A DNA stretch of 64,000 bases from Hyphochytrium catenoides (taxonomy: Eukaryota > Sar > Hyphochytriomycetes > Hyphochytriales > Hyphochytriaceae). Positions within the stretch are counted from its first letter, which is position 1. The number at the start of each line of letters is the position of its first letter. The notes beneath the pieces are model-generated. The model saw only the letters and a program-made list of their open reading frames with translations. It ran no database searches and was not told the origin of the DNA. The stretch spans positions 1 through 64,000 of the forward strand of contig FLMG01001544.1 of the NCBI GenBank assembly GCA_900088475.1, read 5' to 3'. Shown here one piece after another: positions 48,401 through 61,019 of this stretch. A program made the translations under genes and the position numbers.

Positions 48401-49491
48401 TCAGCTTTGCGCACTCAATGTTTTCGCCCTTTTAGGGGAAGACTGTCCGTCAGCAACGTCTTTCCGCTTAAGGCAGTCGGTAGGGGTGTCTGATGTCTGC
48501 TTTTCTCCCGCCCTAGCCTTACTCTCCAAACTAGTTGGGGGGAGAGCAGGTCCAGTAGTGATGGCCTGCTCCTTCGACGCAGGATGACGAGAACCCATAG
48601 CCGCTCCCACTTTCCTCTCTTGGGACAGTTTAGAGTCCGGACCGGTAGCAGGACCTATTTGGATCTTGGGCTTCAAATCGGCTGCTCCAGTCGAGCCATC
48701 TCCCAACGTTTCTTCTGCCTGTGGCTTCCCAAAACCAGGAGGAAGAGCTGGCCCAATGGCTGTAGGTCTTGCGGGACCCTTGACAGGTCTGGTTGGTCCC
48801 TTGACAGCCGTCGATCTTGTCTCCTGGCGCTTGAGGCGTCGCTCATACTCTTGCAGCTGCCTCATAAAACTCGCATTTGGTTGAACCTGCATAGTCAATC
48901 GTCAGAAAAAAAGACTGATTGCATTGTTGCCTGGAACCGTACTGTTGCTCTTCTGGCCTTGACCTCTGCCAGCGCTTCTTCAAAGGAAAGCTTTCTAGTC
49001 TTCATTAGATAGGCGATGACAATGGAAGGAGATCTGCTGACTCCCTTGTTACAATGTACAAGCACCCCACCTGCCTCCATAATAGTGTCAACCCAAAGTT
49101 ACAAGGATAATTGACGATGGAAGAAAAGCTTACCATAGTGCTTGCCTTGCTCAATAAATGATATGCATCCGTCTAATGATCGGAGGATATCCTCTGCACT
49201 GTTGTCAAATAGGGCACAGCGCTTGTATCTAAGGCCATAAAGGGAATGTAAGGACAAAGAAAAGGAATTTTATGAGGGCACCGCCTTACACGAAGTTGTG
49301 CCTTACACGAAGTTCTTATCCTTCTCAAAGAAGTTCGGCGTCCCCGCCACTGGATCATCATTCCTAGTGGGTGTGGCATTGAGAATGTGACGGATGCCTA
49401 ACTTTTGGAGGACCTCCTTGTTCTTCGCGTCCACGCGGCTCCCCAGATAGAGGAACGGCAATATCTGTGATGGTTGGCCTTCATCTTCCAT
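48401..49491 (-). CDS. dual-specificity protein phosphatase with nuclear-type GPALPP tail
   Basis: Four exons (49491-49307, 49228-49134, 49070-48943, 48886-48401) join in phase to 297 residues. Residues about 8-150 are a DUSP domain: 'ILPFLYLGSRVDAKN', 'LGIRHILNATP', and the P-loop 'VHCNKGVSRS' with His99, Cys100 and Arg106 (HCX5R), followed by 'YLMKTRKLSFEEAL' and 'NASFMRQLQEYE'. It should dephosphorylate phosphotyrosine/threonine proteins by a Cys nucleophile; Asp for the general acid is plausibly in 'CALFDNSAED'. The C-terminal 150 residues are low-complexity, with repeated 'VKGP.RP' and 'GPALPP' motifs and a final 'KRK...SPKRAK' nuclear-signal-like end. The exon 1 donor lies in a tandem duplication. 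Confidence 0.9.
49283..49314. repeat. 15-bp duplication, period 17, at a splice donor
   Basis: GCCTTACACGAAGTT occurs at 49283-49297 and 49300-49314. On the minus strand both copies contain a CGTGTAAGG donor for phosphatase exon 1. The upstream copy keeps the frame with exon 2; the other would shift it. Confidence 0.9.
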
Positions 49492-50255
49492 CTTCAGATC
49501 CAGGCCGCTTCGTTACCTTTCCCCTTTCCTCTCAAAGAGCTAGGTGCGCTATACAAAGCTGATGCTCAGGGCTTATTACCGCTCAGTCAGTCAAGGGACC
49601 AACTTCACCTTCCACCAAGGTTGGACCAGGCCAACAGCTAGGCCAACTAACATAGAGGTCCAAGGATAATCTGAAGATGAAGGAGCTTCTGGCTGTTCAA
49701 TCAGAGGTTCGTTTTAGCGGCGACAAGTCCTACAGATCGACAACACTTGGGAGTTCAACGCCCACATAAACAACGGTTCTGACATACACCCAAAAGAATC
49801 TAATCTTTATGACGAGCAGCACCTGTGATTCGCCAATTGATTCTTTTCCGCCTGATTTTCTTTGGAGGAGTGAAAGGTAACTTCATTGAGCTCTTCCAGA
49901 AGCCCTGGCAGTGAGAGAGTACAGCAGACAGAACTATTCATGGGAGGAAGGCGGTCGGCTCGCTGGTTGAAGCTTCAGCCGCAGTCCTTGCAGACGATTA
50001 CCTGCTCCGCGAGCAGCTTGTATATAGTCTGGTCATTAGCCTGCGCGAGGAAGCCGCCTTGCGTAGTCCAAGGAGGGATCACGCCTAAGGGTTCTGCTCG
50101 TTTAAGTCACCAGGCTGATCAATATTGACCGCAAGTGGCACTTCAGGGAGGGACATGATCGCTCAGCAGGCTACCAACACCTCAGCGGCCTCTACAGCCG
50201 TACCACGCCACTAATTGGCTGGACGCGGTATCGTCGAGGTCGGATCCGTCAGTGA
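49492..50255. other. divergent intergenic region
   Basis: About 760 nt between the divergent phosphatase and Sec3 starts. A 30-codon frame at 49679 has no recognisable motif. Presumed promoters of both genes. Confidence 0.5.
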
Positions 50256-53200
50256 ATGCGCATCTCTGACAGGAGCGCCGAGAGACACCCCCGCGAGGTT
50301 CTGATCAGAAAGACTATTGTATCTGGCGACAGATCACAGACCAGACTCTCAGAATCAACCATGATGACTCCTCCTCACTCTCAAAAGACAGCCCACGGAG
50401 TTGCTTTATTGGTTAGCTCTGCCGGAGAGGAGTCCGATAATCAAGACAAAAGCGGTCCAGGACTTCGAGGGTTGCGTGGCCAGTCCTTAAAGAGGTCCGT
50501 TCAAGTGGAGGTTTTCTCGAAGAAACCCTTCCGGAAGGACTCCGCGGGAAGGGTGCGGCGTGTGCTTCTAGCCTTCCAGGTACTTGAGGCGCAATCTTAA
50601 CCTTTATGGCCCTCTCCTAAGCAATCTCCTTTCAGGTATCCAAGGTTGCAAATCGCGGGATGTTTAGCAGCAACCGAGGCCCAAACAATGATAAGATGAG
50701 GATAATCTGCGCAACTATGGCAGCAACTTCAGATGTCGAAAGAGTAAATAGAAGAAAGAGTGCAAGCGCTCCAGGTGGGTCAAAAGTTCTTATCGTTCAG
50801 CTAGAGCACTTATAGGATCTTCTCTATGTCGCGCTCTAAGTCGAGCAACTCGCTCTCGGATCTCTACCAGCTCGGGGCTGCGTCCCTAATCGCCTGTCAC
50901 TCTCTTTTCCCGTCTTTTCTGCGACAATTTGTCTGTTACCCAGCAGAAGCCTCAGGAGACGCTCAGGTGGAAATGCATTACATTACCATAGAGCAGAACC
51001 TGGCCTTTAATGTTCGCAGGTCATTTCCTCTGAGTGATCTCGTGAAAGTTGAAGGGAGCAACGTCGGGGATGGCTCCGACTTCACCCTCACCTTTGAAAA
51101 AGAGTCTCCATACCGTTGGGCCGCAGCATCCAAGCAGCTGAAGGAGGAGATTCTCTGGTGTCTCCTTCACCTTTGCCATCGGTTTCGTGTAAGGTGCCAG
51201 CTTAAAGCAGAAGGATCTCGACTTATCTTGGGCCTTTCCATTTGCAGGACACAATGCCACAGCTCTTCCACGTAGATGAGCTCGCTCTGAACCAAAGAGC
51301 AGCAGAGGAGAAATTCACGCTGAAGTACGAGACCATTAACTGGGAGGCAGAGAACAAGGTACGTCTAAGAGACGGCCCCTTGTGTGAGTCCACCATACTC
51401 ACTCCTCTCCAGGGCGAAGCACCTGACTCTGAATACGAGATCGCTGACGAGAACAATGCTGAAAGCCCTAAGCACAGTCATGCTGAAGGGCTGCTCTCCA
51501 GTGATGAGCAGGCAGATCTCACATTCTTCATGAAATCAGACGATTGGTAAGGGCGTCTCGTCTTCTCGACTAGTTCACCTTGATCCGATAGTATGATGGG
51601 TGATTTCTATCGACCTACGCCGGGGGCTTCTAGAGCGCGGTTTCTCTCGTTCCACCGACATAGTTATTTTGACAGGCAACTCTTCAAAAAAGATGCTGAA
51701 GGCTTAAAAGATCAACTACGGAAGAGGTTATATGAGTCTGAATGTAAAAATTTGGAGTACCTTTTACAATGGGAAGCTACACAGAGACAGGGAAACTCAG
51801 TAAGACCTTACGGCTTAGCTCTCTTATTATGACGCCACTAAAACTTCACATTGCCAAACTGGGAAAACTCCACCTCTGAGACTGTCTTATCATTGTTTTA
51901 TACTTAAAGTTTGCTTTCAGGCGCTCTTTCCGTGTATTAGCCTCCCTCTTAACAGTATATCTTTGAACTTTTACCTGTGATGTAGACATTTCCGACTGGG
52001 GAATTCACTGTGCCTCTTCTGGTCTTTTGGCATCGATGTCCAGCACGGGATCCCTTGTAGCCCCCTCTCTCTTTTTCCCTAAGAAAATCTTTCTACGTGT
52101 CCCTTTTATAGTGCCATTGTTCCCATTACGGCTACCACGGACTAATTGCCGTTGGGGNNNNNNNNNNNNNNNNNNNNNNNNNNNNNNNNNCCAAAGCATG
52201 GAAATATGGCTTGGAGGCTATCAGCAAGCGCTCGCCGTGGTACAGGAGGACATGAAAGAGATTCAGGTGAGTTGAGATTACAAGCTAGCTACGGGGCTTT
52301 GGAAGCCCATCGCCCTTACAATCCACTTCTTTCTTAGGGCTTGAATAACAAGCTTGAGGTGCAGTCTAGAAACCAGCGACTACTTGAAAAGGAGCTAGAG
52401 ACAATCATCAAGGTCCGCTTGCGTCTTTGTATCCCTTATTCTGCAAGCCCGCTAAAGCCGCCAGTCGCGTTTGTAGAGCGTGGAACTCTCCGCAGCTGCC
52501 CAGGAAATATTTCAAAACCCAGTAAAAGCTCTAGAAGATAGCCAGGACGACCCTCTTGGAGAAAAGAAAGAAAAGCTTGTCCAAGCTGCAGAGGAGCTTC
52601 AAAAAGCCATTGAGGCTTCTGACAAAGGACCAGGACGCATGGTAGGCATCATGGAGTCGGTCGTCTTCTTTGAGGGCTAGATCTGGGACGAATGGGGTTG
52701 ATTAGGGGAATCCACTTTTTTTCCATATCATTACTAGTTTGCCTCATTCTTGTCTCAATGTTGTTGTACACAGTTATCTACTATCCGAGAGCGCGGAAAC
52801 GACCTTCGAGAAACTGCACAAGACTTCAGTGACGCTCTGTGCACGTGAGACAGGGCTTTAACCACTTCTTCATAAAAGTTTATGAACGTTTTTTGCCAGT
52901 TGTACCTCTCTGACTTTGGTTTGCAGTGGACTACGGCGCGCCTTATCTTCGACACTTAATGTATGCTTTTATTGAAGCCAGACTGACACTTGTTCTATTC
53001 GTAGAACTATCAAAGCCCATTTCAAAGAAGCTACTGTGGGAGATGCTCAGCAGCGGCGTCGCTCGTCTTCTGCATTAAACTTCATGAACGCCAAAGGACA
53101 GCTGGACATTGACTCGCTCTCAACAATCGATAACAGAAGTATACAAATCTCGCTCATGGAAGACAAGGTCCCTTTCATTGTTGCCAACTTCGCCATTCCT

Positions 53201-56200
53201 TGCCAGCTTGGACTCCGACTCTCTCACTCTTCCAAATTTCACCTCCAAAGTATCTAAATTGCTGCCAGAGGATGTCTTCTGCCCATTGTCTCCAATTTAA
53301 GATCTTTATATGACGGTGGATCGTTGGGTACGAAATATGTTTCTAGCCTCTCTGCAATGCGCCAGAACCATTGAATGTAGGCGTCTGATGATCTCAGTGT
53401 CCGTACAGATCCTCATTCAAGCGCTTTCCAAGCTGAATCCAGATGCCGTACTGTCACTGAGAGAAGCATATGCAGCCGAGTTCGGCCATATGTACACACA
53501 GCACGTCAAAGAGGTCTTTGATTTTCTGAAGCACCAGGTAATCTCAAATGGAAGGCAAAAGCCTTTTCGCATTGAGTGGAAGAGACACAAAGATACCTAA
53601 GAGCCTATTCTCGCCGTCCCACCTTGTTCTTAGGTATCTAAAGGCGAGAAGAAACCTTCAGCATTAGTCTCCTTACCTTCAGTAGGGCTCTCCGGTACTG
53701 CAATGGATGCTGGGAAAGCTGGACCAACCCAAAAATTGTCGGCTTCAGGAGCTCTAGAGAGTGGACTCAGAAAGGTAAAAGCGCACACATAGCAATGGGG
53801 GGTAAAAGTACATTAGGAGATACAGAGCTCTGTGCCTAAAGAGACCATAGACGAAAGACCCGAGCTGCGATTATGTGCAGCTTGGTTGCGAAGGGAAGAA
53901 GATCTTGATCTGTGATAGAACAAGATAGACCAATGCCATACATACCAAGAATTTGCTAACGAAGCTGCCACCTTGTGCCAGATCATCCCCTTATATATGA
54001 GGGAACAGGGATTCCTGCAAGACTTCTTCAATTTCGTGAGCCAAGAAAAGACGGTAAGCATCGTGGCGGCTCGTTCAACGGAAACAAGCGACATTTATGA
54101 AAGTAAAGGACCTTTAATCTTAGGATGGAGAATGGGAAAAGATGCGGCTAGGGGGAAAGAGAGGCAACTAGACATCTGGCAAGTTTGGAATACATTCAAA
54201 ACCTTGTCATCGCTAAATCGTTTACAGGATCTGGATGAGAGCCAAAAGCCAGAGCACCGTGATTCTTGGACAGCTTCCATCGTCTCCCAGCCCCAGCAGC
54301 TCGTTACGATGATGGAAAACCTCTTTCAAAAGTAAGTGTCCTTTGTTTTCTGGAAAAAGTGACGATCTCGCTCCGTGCTCACGAGAAGTTCCTACTTCTC
54401 TTACTCGTCTCATAACAGGATCTCCAAGCGCCTTTCTGAGTTTGCGGAACTAAGTGATTCCATGGACCACCTAGAAATCTTGCCGATGTTGACCTGCATA
54501 GACGAGCTCATAGCTGAAAACAAGGTAGGATGCGGCCAAAGATATGTCTATTGCAGAAAGAGAACTTTGTTGGAGACGGCGAAAGACTAGGGAAGGCTTT
54601 CTGGCAATGAGAGAGATAGAGAGACAGAGAGTGACTCACCACTCAAGCTAAGCTCTGGTAAATCTACAGAATAAGAGTGAACATCTGGCCAACGTGTTGG
54701 TAGCTTTCCAGCTCTCCCTTACTCGCATCCTCAACAAGTATATTGAAGAGCAGGTACTATGGAGCTAAGTTGTTTATGGATCTTTCCACCGCTGGTTACT
54801 TGTTCTCCATTCTCTTCTCAGACCTACATTTTGACGGCCATGCATGGCCTCTTTCTTCATATCGCAGGAGCAATGGATCGAATCCAACAAGCCTGATACA
54901 AAGCAGGCAGGAGTTCTTCTGCCTTTTCACAAGTTCCCGGTAGGGTAGCCTTATAGTGCTCATGACTCTTCCAGGTCCCCCTGTTCACCACTTTCATGTT
55001 CTGTGATTGGAGGACCAGAAGAGATGAGATTCGCGGAAGAGATTCACTTGGCAAGTCCAATGTGACTTCTCTGTTAGAGGCTATACCCCCATCTAACCTG
55101 AGCCCTGCACTGGTTTCTCGTTCAGTATCTCTAAATTATCTTATGTTATTCGTCCTCTCTTCGCTCGTTTTTGGACACCCATTCCCCTAGGCCTTGGTAG
55201 ATCGAATCGAGAGTAAGATGAATGGGAAAGGCGCGGAAGTCTCCGCCACTGTATATCAGCGACTCGCTCCTTGTTGCTTCCAATGGCTCGAGAAGACGGC
55301 GTCCGGAAAACCGAAGTACCAAGATATTGTGCTGCTAGGTAAGTAGCTCCAGAGAGATGGAAGGCGGAAGCGCAATAAAGAAGGATCTGATGCCAGTGAC
55401 GACAAATGTGAGAGTGAAAGTTTTGGGACGGATGACGCAAACGACTAAGCAACATCGTACATGAAGACAGACCAGCGGTAGTCCGCAGCTCCTAACCCAC
55501 GGACAACGATTAATTCTGTAGCCTATAAGTTGATGACGATTAGGGAACCGGACGAGCAGCTAGAAAGGCTTCGTTGACCCCTCTGTCCGTAGAGAATTAT
55601 TACTTCTTTGCTGAGACCGTGGGCAGAAGGAATGTCCTTTCGCTTCGGCCGTTTGTGGACCAGGCGCGACAACTACATGAGGAGGCATCGATTCGATACT
55701 GCAAGTGGATAGTCCAGTGTCAATTCGAGAAAATGATGGTAAGAGCAAAGGTGCTGATATCGAGAAGTTGCACAGTGTATCAAACCTAAGTGGAGTGCGA
55801 AAGGTCCACCTAGAAAAGCCATGCAACAATTGGGCGAGCCGTAGATTATAGGGTGGTCACGAAGATAAAGTAAGGTAGTTCTCAATCCCAAGCTGTTTTA
55901 GCTGGGTCGCGTTTTAGCTGGGTCGCGTCCAGCTGCTCTTCTCAGAGGTAATAGAGCGGAGCAATTGAAGAAGGAATGTGTAGGATGCGTTAAGCAAAAA
56001 GAAATTGAGCACATAACCTTATTACTTCACCCAGCAATTCTTCAGCGAAGTGGAGGCCAATCTCAAAACAATGCGACCATCTGAGATCTCTATTCACCAT
56101 AAGAGACAAGACTTGCTCAAGATCGTCGACACCAATAAGAAGACGGTGAGGAGAGCGTGGAGAGGAAACTCCTCTTTATCATGTGTAACCACACTCTTAT

Positions 56201-56811
56201 GCTCGACAACTTAGGACTTCATATTTGTCTTTCTACCTCTCGCCCACGCCGTGGTGTTTTCGGCTCATGTCATCTGCCCATTCTGCTAATAACGGCTCTT
56301 CAATTAGCTCAGCTCTCCTTTTGTCACTGGAATTTGAAAGACTTGCATTGTAGTTAGCTTCTTACCCAATAAACCTAAAACGCCTCTTTGAATCTTCTCT
56401 AGATGGAAAAAAGCATGAATATGATGTATGAACGATGTCAGAAGCACCTTTGTAAGGAGGCAGCACTCCTTCCCCTTATCTGGAAGCAAGTAGCGGTAGG
56501 TTGACCATAGGCCAGCTGTCCCTATCTGGTTTCTTCTATTGGTCGTCGACTGTGAACCCCTCCTTCCTTCTATCTTTTCTTTGTTGCCCCATCTGCTTAC
56601 GCCCTGAAATCTTAGCTGCCGGGTTGCCTCTGTGGCTTTCCTCTGCAGCTTGGCCCTCTACTAACGCCTCAAAACTCCTCTTCACCCTCATCAGGAGCTA
56701 TGGGCAAAAACGTACGCAAGATTTAACGAGATTTCTCTGCAGTGCTACGAGACGGCACTACAGCCCAGTCCCGATGAAGTCGCGCGTCTATGTCGACTTA
56801 GTAAAGAATAG
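50256..56811 (+). CDS. EXOC1: exocyst complex component Sec3
   Basis: More than 15 exons on the plus strand follow the Sec3/EXOC1 order. The first two join in phase (50256-50579, from 50635). The N-terminal PH-like domain that binds PI(4,5)P2 and Rho GTPases includes 'VFSKKPFRKDSAG', 'MRIICATMAA', 'NVRRSFPLSDLVKVEG' and 'DFTLTFEKE'. The coiled-coil region has 'IWLGGYQQALAVVQEDMKEIQ' and 'LNNKLEVQSRNQRLLEKELE'. The C-terminal helical rod has 'ALSKLNPDAVLSLREAY', 'REQGFLQDFFNFV', 'FFAETVGRRNVLSL' and 'YERCQKHLCKEAALLPLIW', and ends 'EVARLCRLSKE' at TAG 56811. Sec3 marks plasma-membrane sites for tethering of secretory vesicles. ATG 50256 is the first Met; ATG 50361 is an alternative. A 33-nt gap at 52158-52190 lies just before the coiled-coil exon and hides an acceptor. 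Some exon joins were not phase-checked. Confidence 0.88.
52158..52190. other. assembly gap (33 N)
   Basis: A run of N inside the Sec3 gene, immediately upstream of the first coiled-coil exon. Confidence 0.98.
55895..55926. repeat. 16-bp perfect tandem duplication
   Basis: GTTTTAGCTGGGTCGC is repeated exactly, head to tail, in an intron of the Sec3 gene. Confidence 0.92.
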
Positions 56812-57282
56812 TTGACTCTTCTTTAATTGTAAACGGTGACTGCTGCTGCATATCATCACTACCGTGCTTCCCTTCCGTTTTCCCTCTGTCACGTCAGCAA
56901 TGCCAACCATCTTCTACCAAAGTATCTTTATTCCATTTAATGGGTGTTGCAGCTACTCTGGCAGTGATGCGCCATATCATAAATTAGTTCATAGCAACAA
57001 AATGAGGAGATGAAAATAGCTATGAGCAATGAAGAAGCTGCCCTTTCCTGTTCACAGAATGAAAGGCCCTTGCCCCTGTGACAAGTAGGATATATGGTGA
57101 AGAAGAATGGAAAAGCAAAGTCTACTCAATGCGGAACGTGCTGGTAAACGGAGTAGATCTGCTGGTGAGGTACACCAGGTAGACAACCCTAGAGTGCCCG
57201 GTAAGACCTCTGTAACATTCGGTTACATACCCGCGTGCCCACAGCCGCGCTGATGGAAGGCGCCAGCACACAACTTAGCTAT
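56812..57282. other. convergent 3' flanks
   Basis: 471 nt between the stops of Sec3 and the GH81 glucanase. Nothing beyond presumed 3' untranslated sequence was recognised. Confidence 0.55.
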
Positions 57283-60200
57283 CTAGGGATCTATCGCTAG
57301 CATGAGGATAGGAGAAGTCCTCGGTACCTCTGAGGCCTCAGCAGAGAGTCCAGCAGGTCGGTCAGCCTGCGTGCCGGAGGTTGACACATCGGAAGCGAGT
57401 GTCAAAGGAGACCGCAACCTATATCCAGCAAGGAAGTGACTTCCACTGCTCCCTCCTTGTTGGGCGCCGATGACAGCTATCCAATACAGGACCTCAGTCT
57501 TTGAGGTACCAATTTCGAAGTGTTGCAATGGAAGGGTCTTTTGCCAGGCCTCAGTCGCATTGCGTTTCGCCAACAGCACGTTGAGATATGGCAACCACTC
57601 GCTCGTCTGGCCTCGCTTCTCGATAGAATTGGTAAGCAGGGTGTACTCTTCCTCTACAAAGCCAGAATCTAGCACCTCTAACGCAATCGGAGAGAATGGA
57701 ATCAAGTTGGAGAGATGCACCGCCCATTTTGACTCACGAGAGCTATTCCTATGAGCGTAAACTCGAGTTGTTCCTACAGTTCCGGCCAGCCTTGCTGATT
57801 CGAAAACTCGCTCATAGATATCCTGGCCGGGCCTCATCTGCCAGTAGAGTTTGGCTGCATTGGCTTCCAAGGTGAACAATAATCTCCCTGTCTTCGAAAT
57901 ATGATCATCGGAGAGTACATGGCCTATCAGCGCGACACTGTAATAGGCGTGCAGGGCTTCCCCTATCCTGTCCTGCCATTTCCCGTTACCATCATCCAGC
58001 TGATGAATACCTGAGGACCAAGAATGGAAGTCGAACCAGGAGAAGTGCCGAGTGGTTGGGAAGAAGGGATCAAGGGGTGACGGATTGGCTATGTCTCGCA
58101 CAAGGGATAGGATGGCGCCCTTATGTTCATGGAGGAATTCTGTATTGAACCGACTGACAACCGCAGCCGCAAAGAGAACATAACCATACTGGAAGTGCTG
58201 TAGATCAAACGATGCGCGACGTTAGTTTGAACTGCCGGGAATGCCGTCTGATGAAAACGCAGGACAGATCTTGTCAGGGGAACCAATTAGGGGAAGAGAA
58301 CAGACCCGGTATAATTTGGGCCCCTACAGTTATATAAGGTCGGGTGATGAGATGGATAACTTTGAACGAGCGAGGCAATGGGACAAGAGTGTCATACGAG
58401 ACAAGAGGACTAAGTAGAAGACGAGCAAAGGAGGGCTTACATGATCATTGTACCAGCCGTTCCCTCCATCTCTCATGTCTCGTATCGCACGTGTAGTCTT
58501 TGTGCCTTGTGTGGTGCAGATACCTCCCCACACTATATCGTACACGAAGGTATTAGATGACCCGAGCCACTTGGACAGAACGCTCTCCACAGGAAGTAGG
58601 ATTCTGTCTCTCTCTTTGTAGCTCCCTATTTTCTCTGCGACTAGGGCAATACGTGCTTGCCGGGCAAGCTGCCGAGCTACATCATAGAGGTCAGACTTGG
58701 ATCTGGCATGGCGAGGGTATGGGACATAATCGTCAATTGGTAGTTCCTTGTCAAGCTCGAGGGCAGCACGAAGTCCTTCCTTCCTGGAGAAAGAACGAAA
58801 CAGTGACATAGCGCGACGTTAGAAACGGCCACCATAAATAACGAGGTGATGATTAGTGACCCCGTCGAAGGGAAACAAGCTTTCCCCAGAGAGGAGTGGT
58901 TGTAAGCTAGAGATAGAGCATCAGAGTGGAATAACAAAAGCAAGACACTGACCTGTAACCATCTATCTCCTCCAAAGTAGACCATGTTGGGAACATGAGC
59001 TTGATGTTGAACTCCCAAGTGTCCCCAAGAACTGCCGTCATATTTCCCTTTAAACAGCGATGACCAAGTGCAGCCAAGACTCTAGGAGCTGCTGACGGCT
59101 GGTTGAAGTTATCATAGTGGTGGGGCATTGCTAGCATCAACAAATCTCCAACTCCTCTTACGGTGTACTCGAATCGCACTCTAGCATAGGTCTGGCCATT
59201 GTCCTCATAGTAGCCAGTGAGGAGCTTCCCCTTACTAGGGTAGGCATTGGAATACGTATCCAGCACACGTATTGCTCTACGCCTTTGCTCCACGGTGGAG
59301 CAATGAGGGACCACCGCAGCTCTGAGTATCCCGTCATAATAGAGGTGAGTCTGCAAGAAATATAGGTCGCCTTCTTCTCCCGAACCTACTTCTCTTCCGA
59401 CTAGAAGGTTAATCTGCCTATGTGTGTACAGCAGCCAGGTCTGACCGTTATCCAGGGCTATCTCAAATCTCATTCCATGCAAATGCACTTCTGAGTCAGA
59501 GAGATTCCGGATATCATGGCCGTTAACTGTTAGAAAGCGAGAATGGGAGGAAATTCTAGGCGTTGCCCGATGGTACTTGACGGTAATGTAGGGAGAGCCG
59601 CGGACCAGGTGGACGCGAAGAATGCCCGGTCCCAATAGCCCATTGTCGTGGGTGGTAAACTTAAGGTTGGTGGAAAGATGAGCCATCGCATAAACCCGCC
59701 GTTTCTTTATCCGTTCTATAGATCCCACCACTAGATCGCCGCTAAACTGTTCTATAACAGATTCGGAGGTAGCCACCCGCCGTGTGTTACCATAAGAGAC
59801 TTGAAGTCCATTATTGGTACACCTAACAGAGTAGGGAGACACAGTGACTTCGCCTAGACCTACAGTCGACAGAAGAAAGAGACATTAAGAAGCCAAATAA
59901 CTTGGAAAGAATATCACCTCTGCGAAAGTAGGATAACAGTAGTGACGATAGCCCAGCCAGTGGGCTGGGGGAACATATCCGAACGGGCAGAGGAGCAGCA
60001 AATGTAGCGTACGGGAAAGGATACCGTCCTGGAGTGACAAGGCAGTAATGCTGGGAGATAAGTTCAGCAGAAGGAGAACTTAAGAAAGGGGAGTGAAAGA
60101 CGGAGAGATAAGACAAAGGCCCACGGTCACAATAGGTTCTTGCGCTTGAGAGGAGGCAGGTCTTCCCTGCTTCCCAGGCTTACCCGCGTTGGATCCATCC

Positions 60201-61019
60201 ACCTGAGCGACAATGAAGTTGTTCCACCACATGTTGGTTGGAATGGGAATGGAGGAGCGAATCAGATTCGTGTTTCCTTCCAGGAATTGTGGCAGAACAC
60301 GATTCTCTACCACGTGGAAGGGAGGGCGGGCTGTGCTGATTGCCTTGTTCGTATGACTGAAGTCTGCGGTGGGAGGGTGTGGCGATGTGGGAAGTGGACA
60401 AGACGTGAGGTGTTGGAAGGAGAGGGTTCTCGCAAAAAGCCAGAATTATCAAAAATGGCGCATCAATATATCAACAGCATAGGACTCCGCCCATTGTTAA
60501 GGAAGACGCACTCGGACTCGGCACAATGGCAATGGCGGAGGCGATGGCGAGGCCTGGACCACGTTGTGTGCGATTGCTCTCTACAATCGTCAACGCCAGA
60601 CTTACCACTGCGTACGGAGATGGTATAGACCACAAGAGCCACAGAAAAGACAGCCGCTATTACACTGGAAATGATGATCAGGAAGGGTTTCCGTCGGTAA
60701 AGGATCACCTGAGATAAGTGGGCGGAGGTTGTGCGGATCACGTAAAGGAGAAAGAGGTTAGACAATGCGGATATGTTTCCAAGGGAGAGGAGCAAGGAAG
60801 GTAACGCTGAAGGGTCTAACGGGAGCTCATAATGGGTATTCGTTTGCCAAGGTAATAAAGTTTTTGTCAGGATCGTACAGGATCGTCAGCATCTTGGCTC
60901 GCCTCACTATCTCGTCCGGACAGCAAGGGTTGGATTTCCGTCATAAACTCTGGAGCAGGCGCGAATGTGACAGTCTTCCTCCTCTCCGCAGCCGGCGGCA
61001 CTGAAGTACCCTCAGTCAT
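57283..61019 (-). CDS. membrane-anchored endo-1,3-beta-glucanase, glycoside hydrolase family 81
   Basis: Six exons (61019-60879, 60708-60606, 60330-60184, 59859-58953, 58783-58441, 58197-57283) join in phase to 851 residues. GH81 hallmarks are in order: 'PIPTNMWWNNFIVAQ', 'VSPYSVRC', a beta-sandwich with 'VRGSPYITVKYH', then 'FVYDIVWGGI', 'NGWYNDH-HFQYGYVLFAAAVV' split by the last intron, 'HFSWFDFHSWSSG' with the catalytic Asp, and 'GEALHAYYSVALIG'. GH81 enzymes cleave internal beta-1,3-glucan bonds in cell walls or storage glucans. Before the fold lie about 47 soluble residues and one hydrophobic stretch (about residues 55-77, 'FLIIISSVIAAVFSVALVVY') after 'YRRKP', predicting a type II membrane protein with the enzyme outside or in the lumen. 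Where known family members have Glu four residues before the catalytic-region Glu, this protein has Asp. Confidence 0.92.

Noticed and set aside
57283..61019. First read as a polysaccharide lyase (family 8) because of the large beta-sandwich plus helical layout
   Set aside because: The motifs 'WYNDH', 'FDFHSWSSG' and 'PIPTNMWWNN' are specific to GH81 endo-1,3-beta-glucanases.
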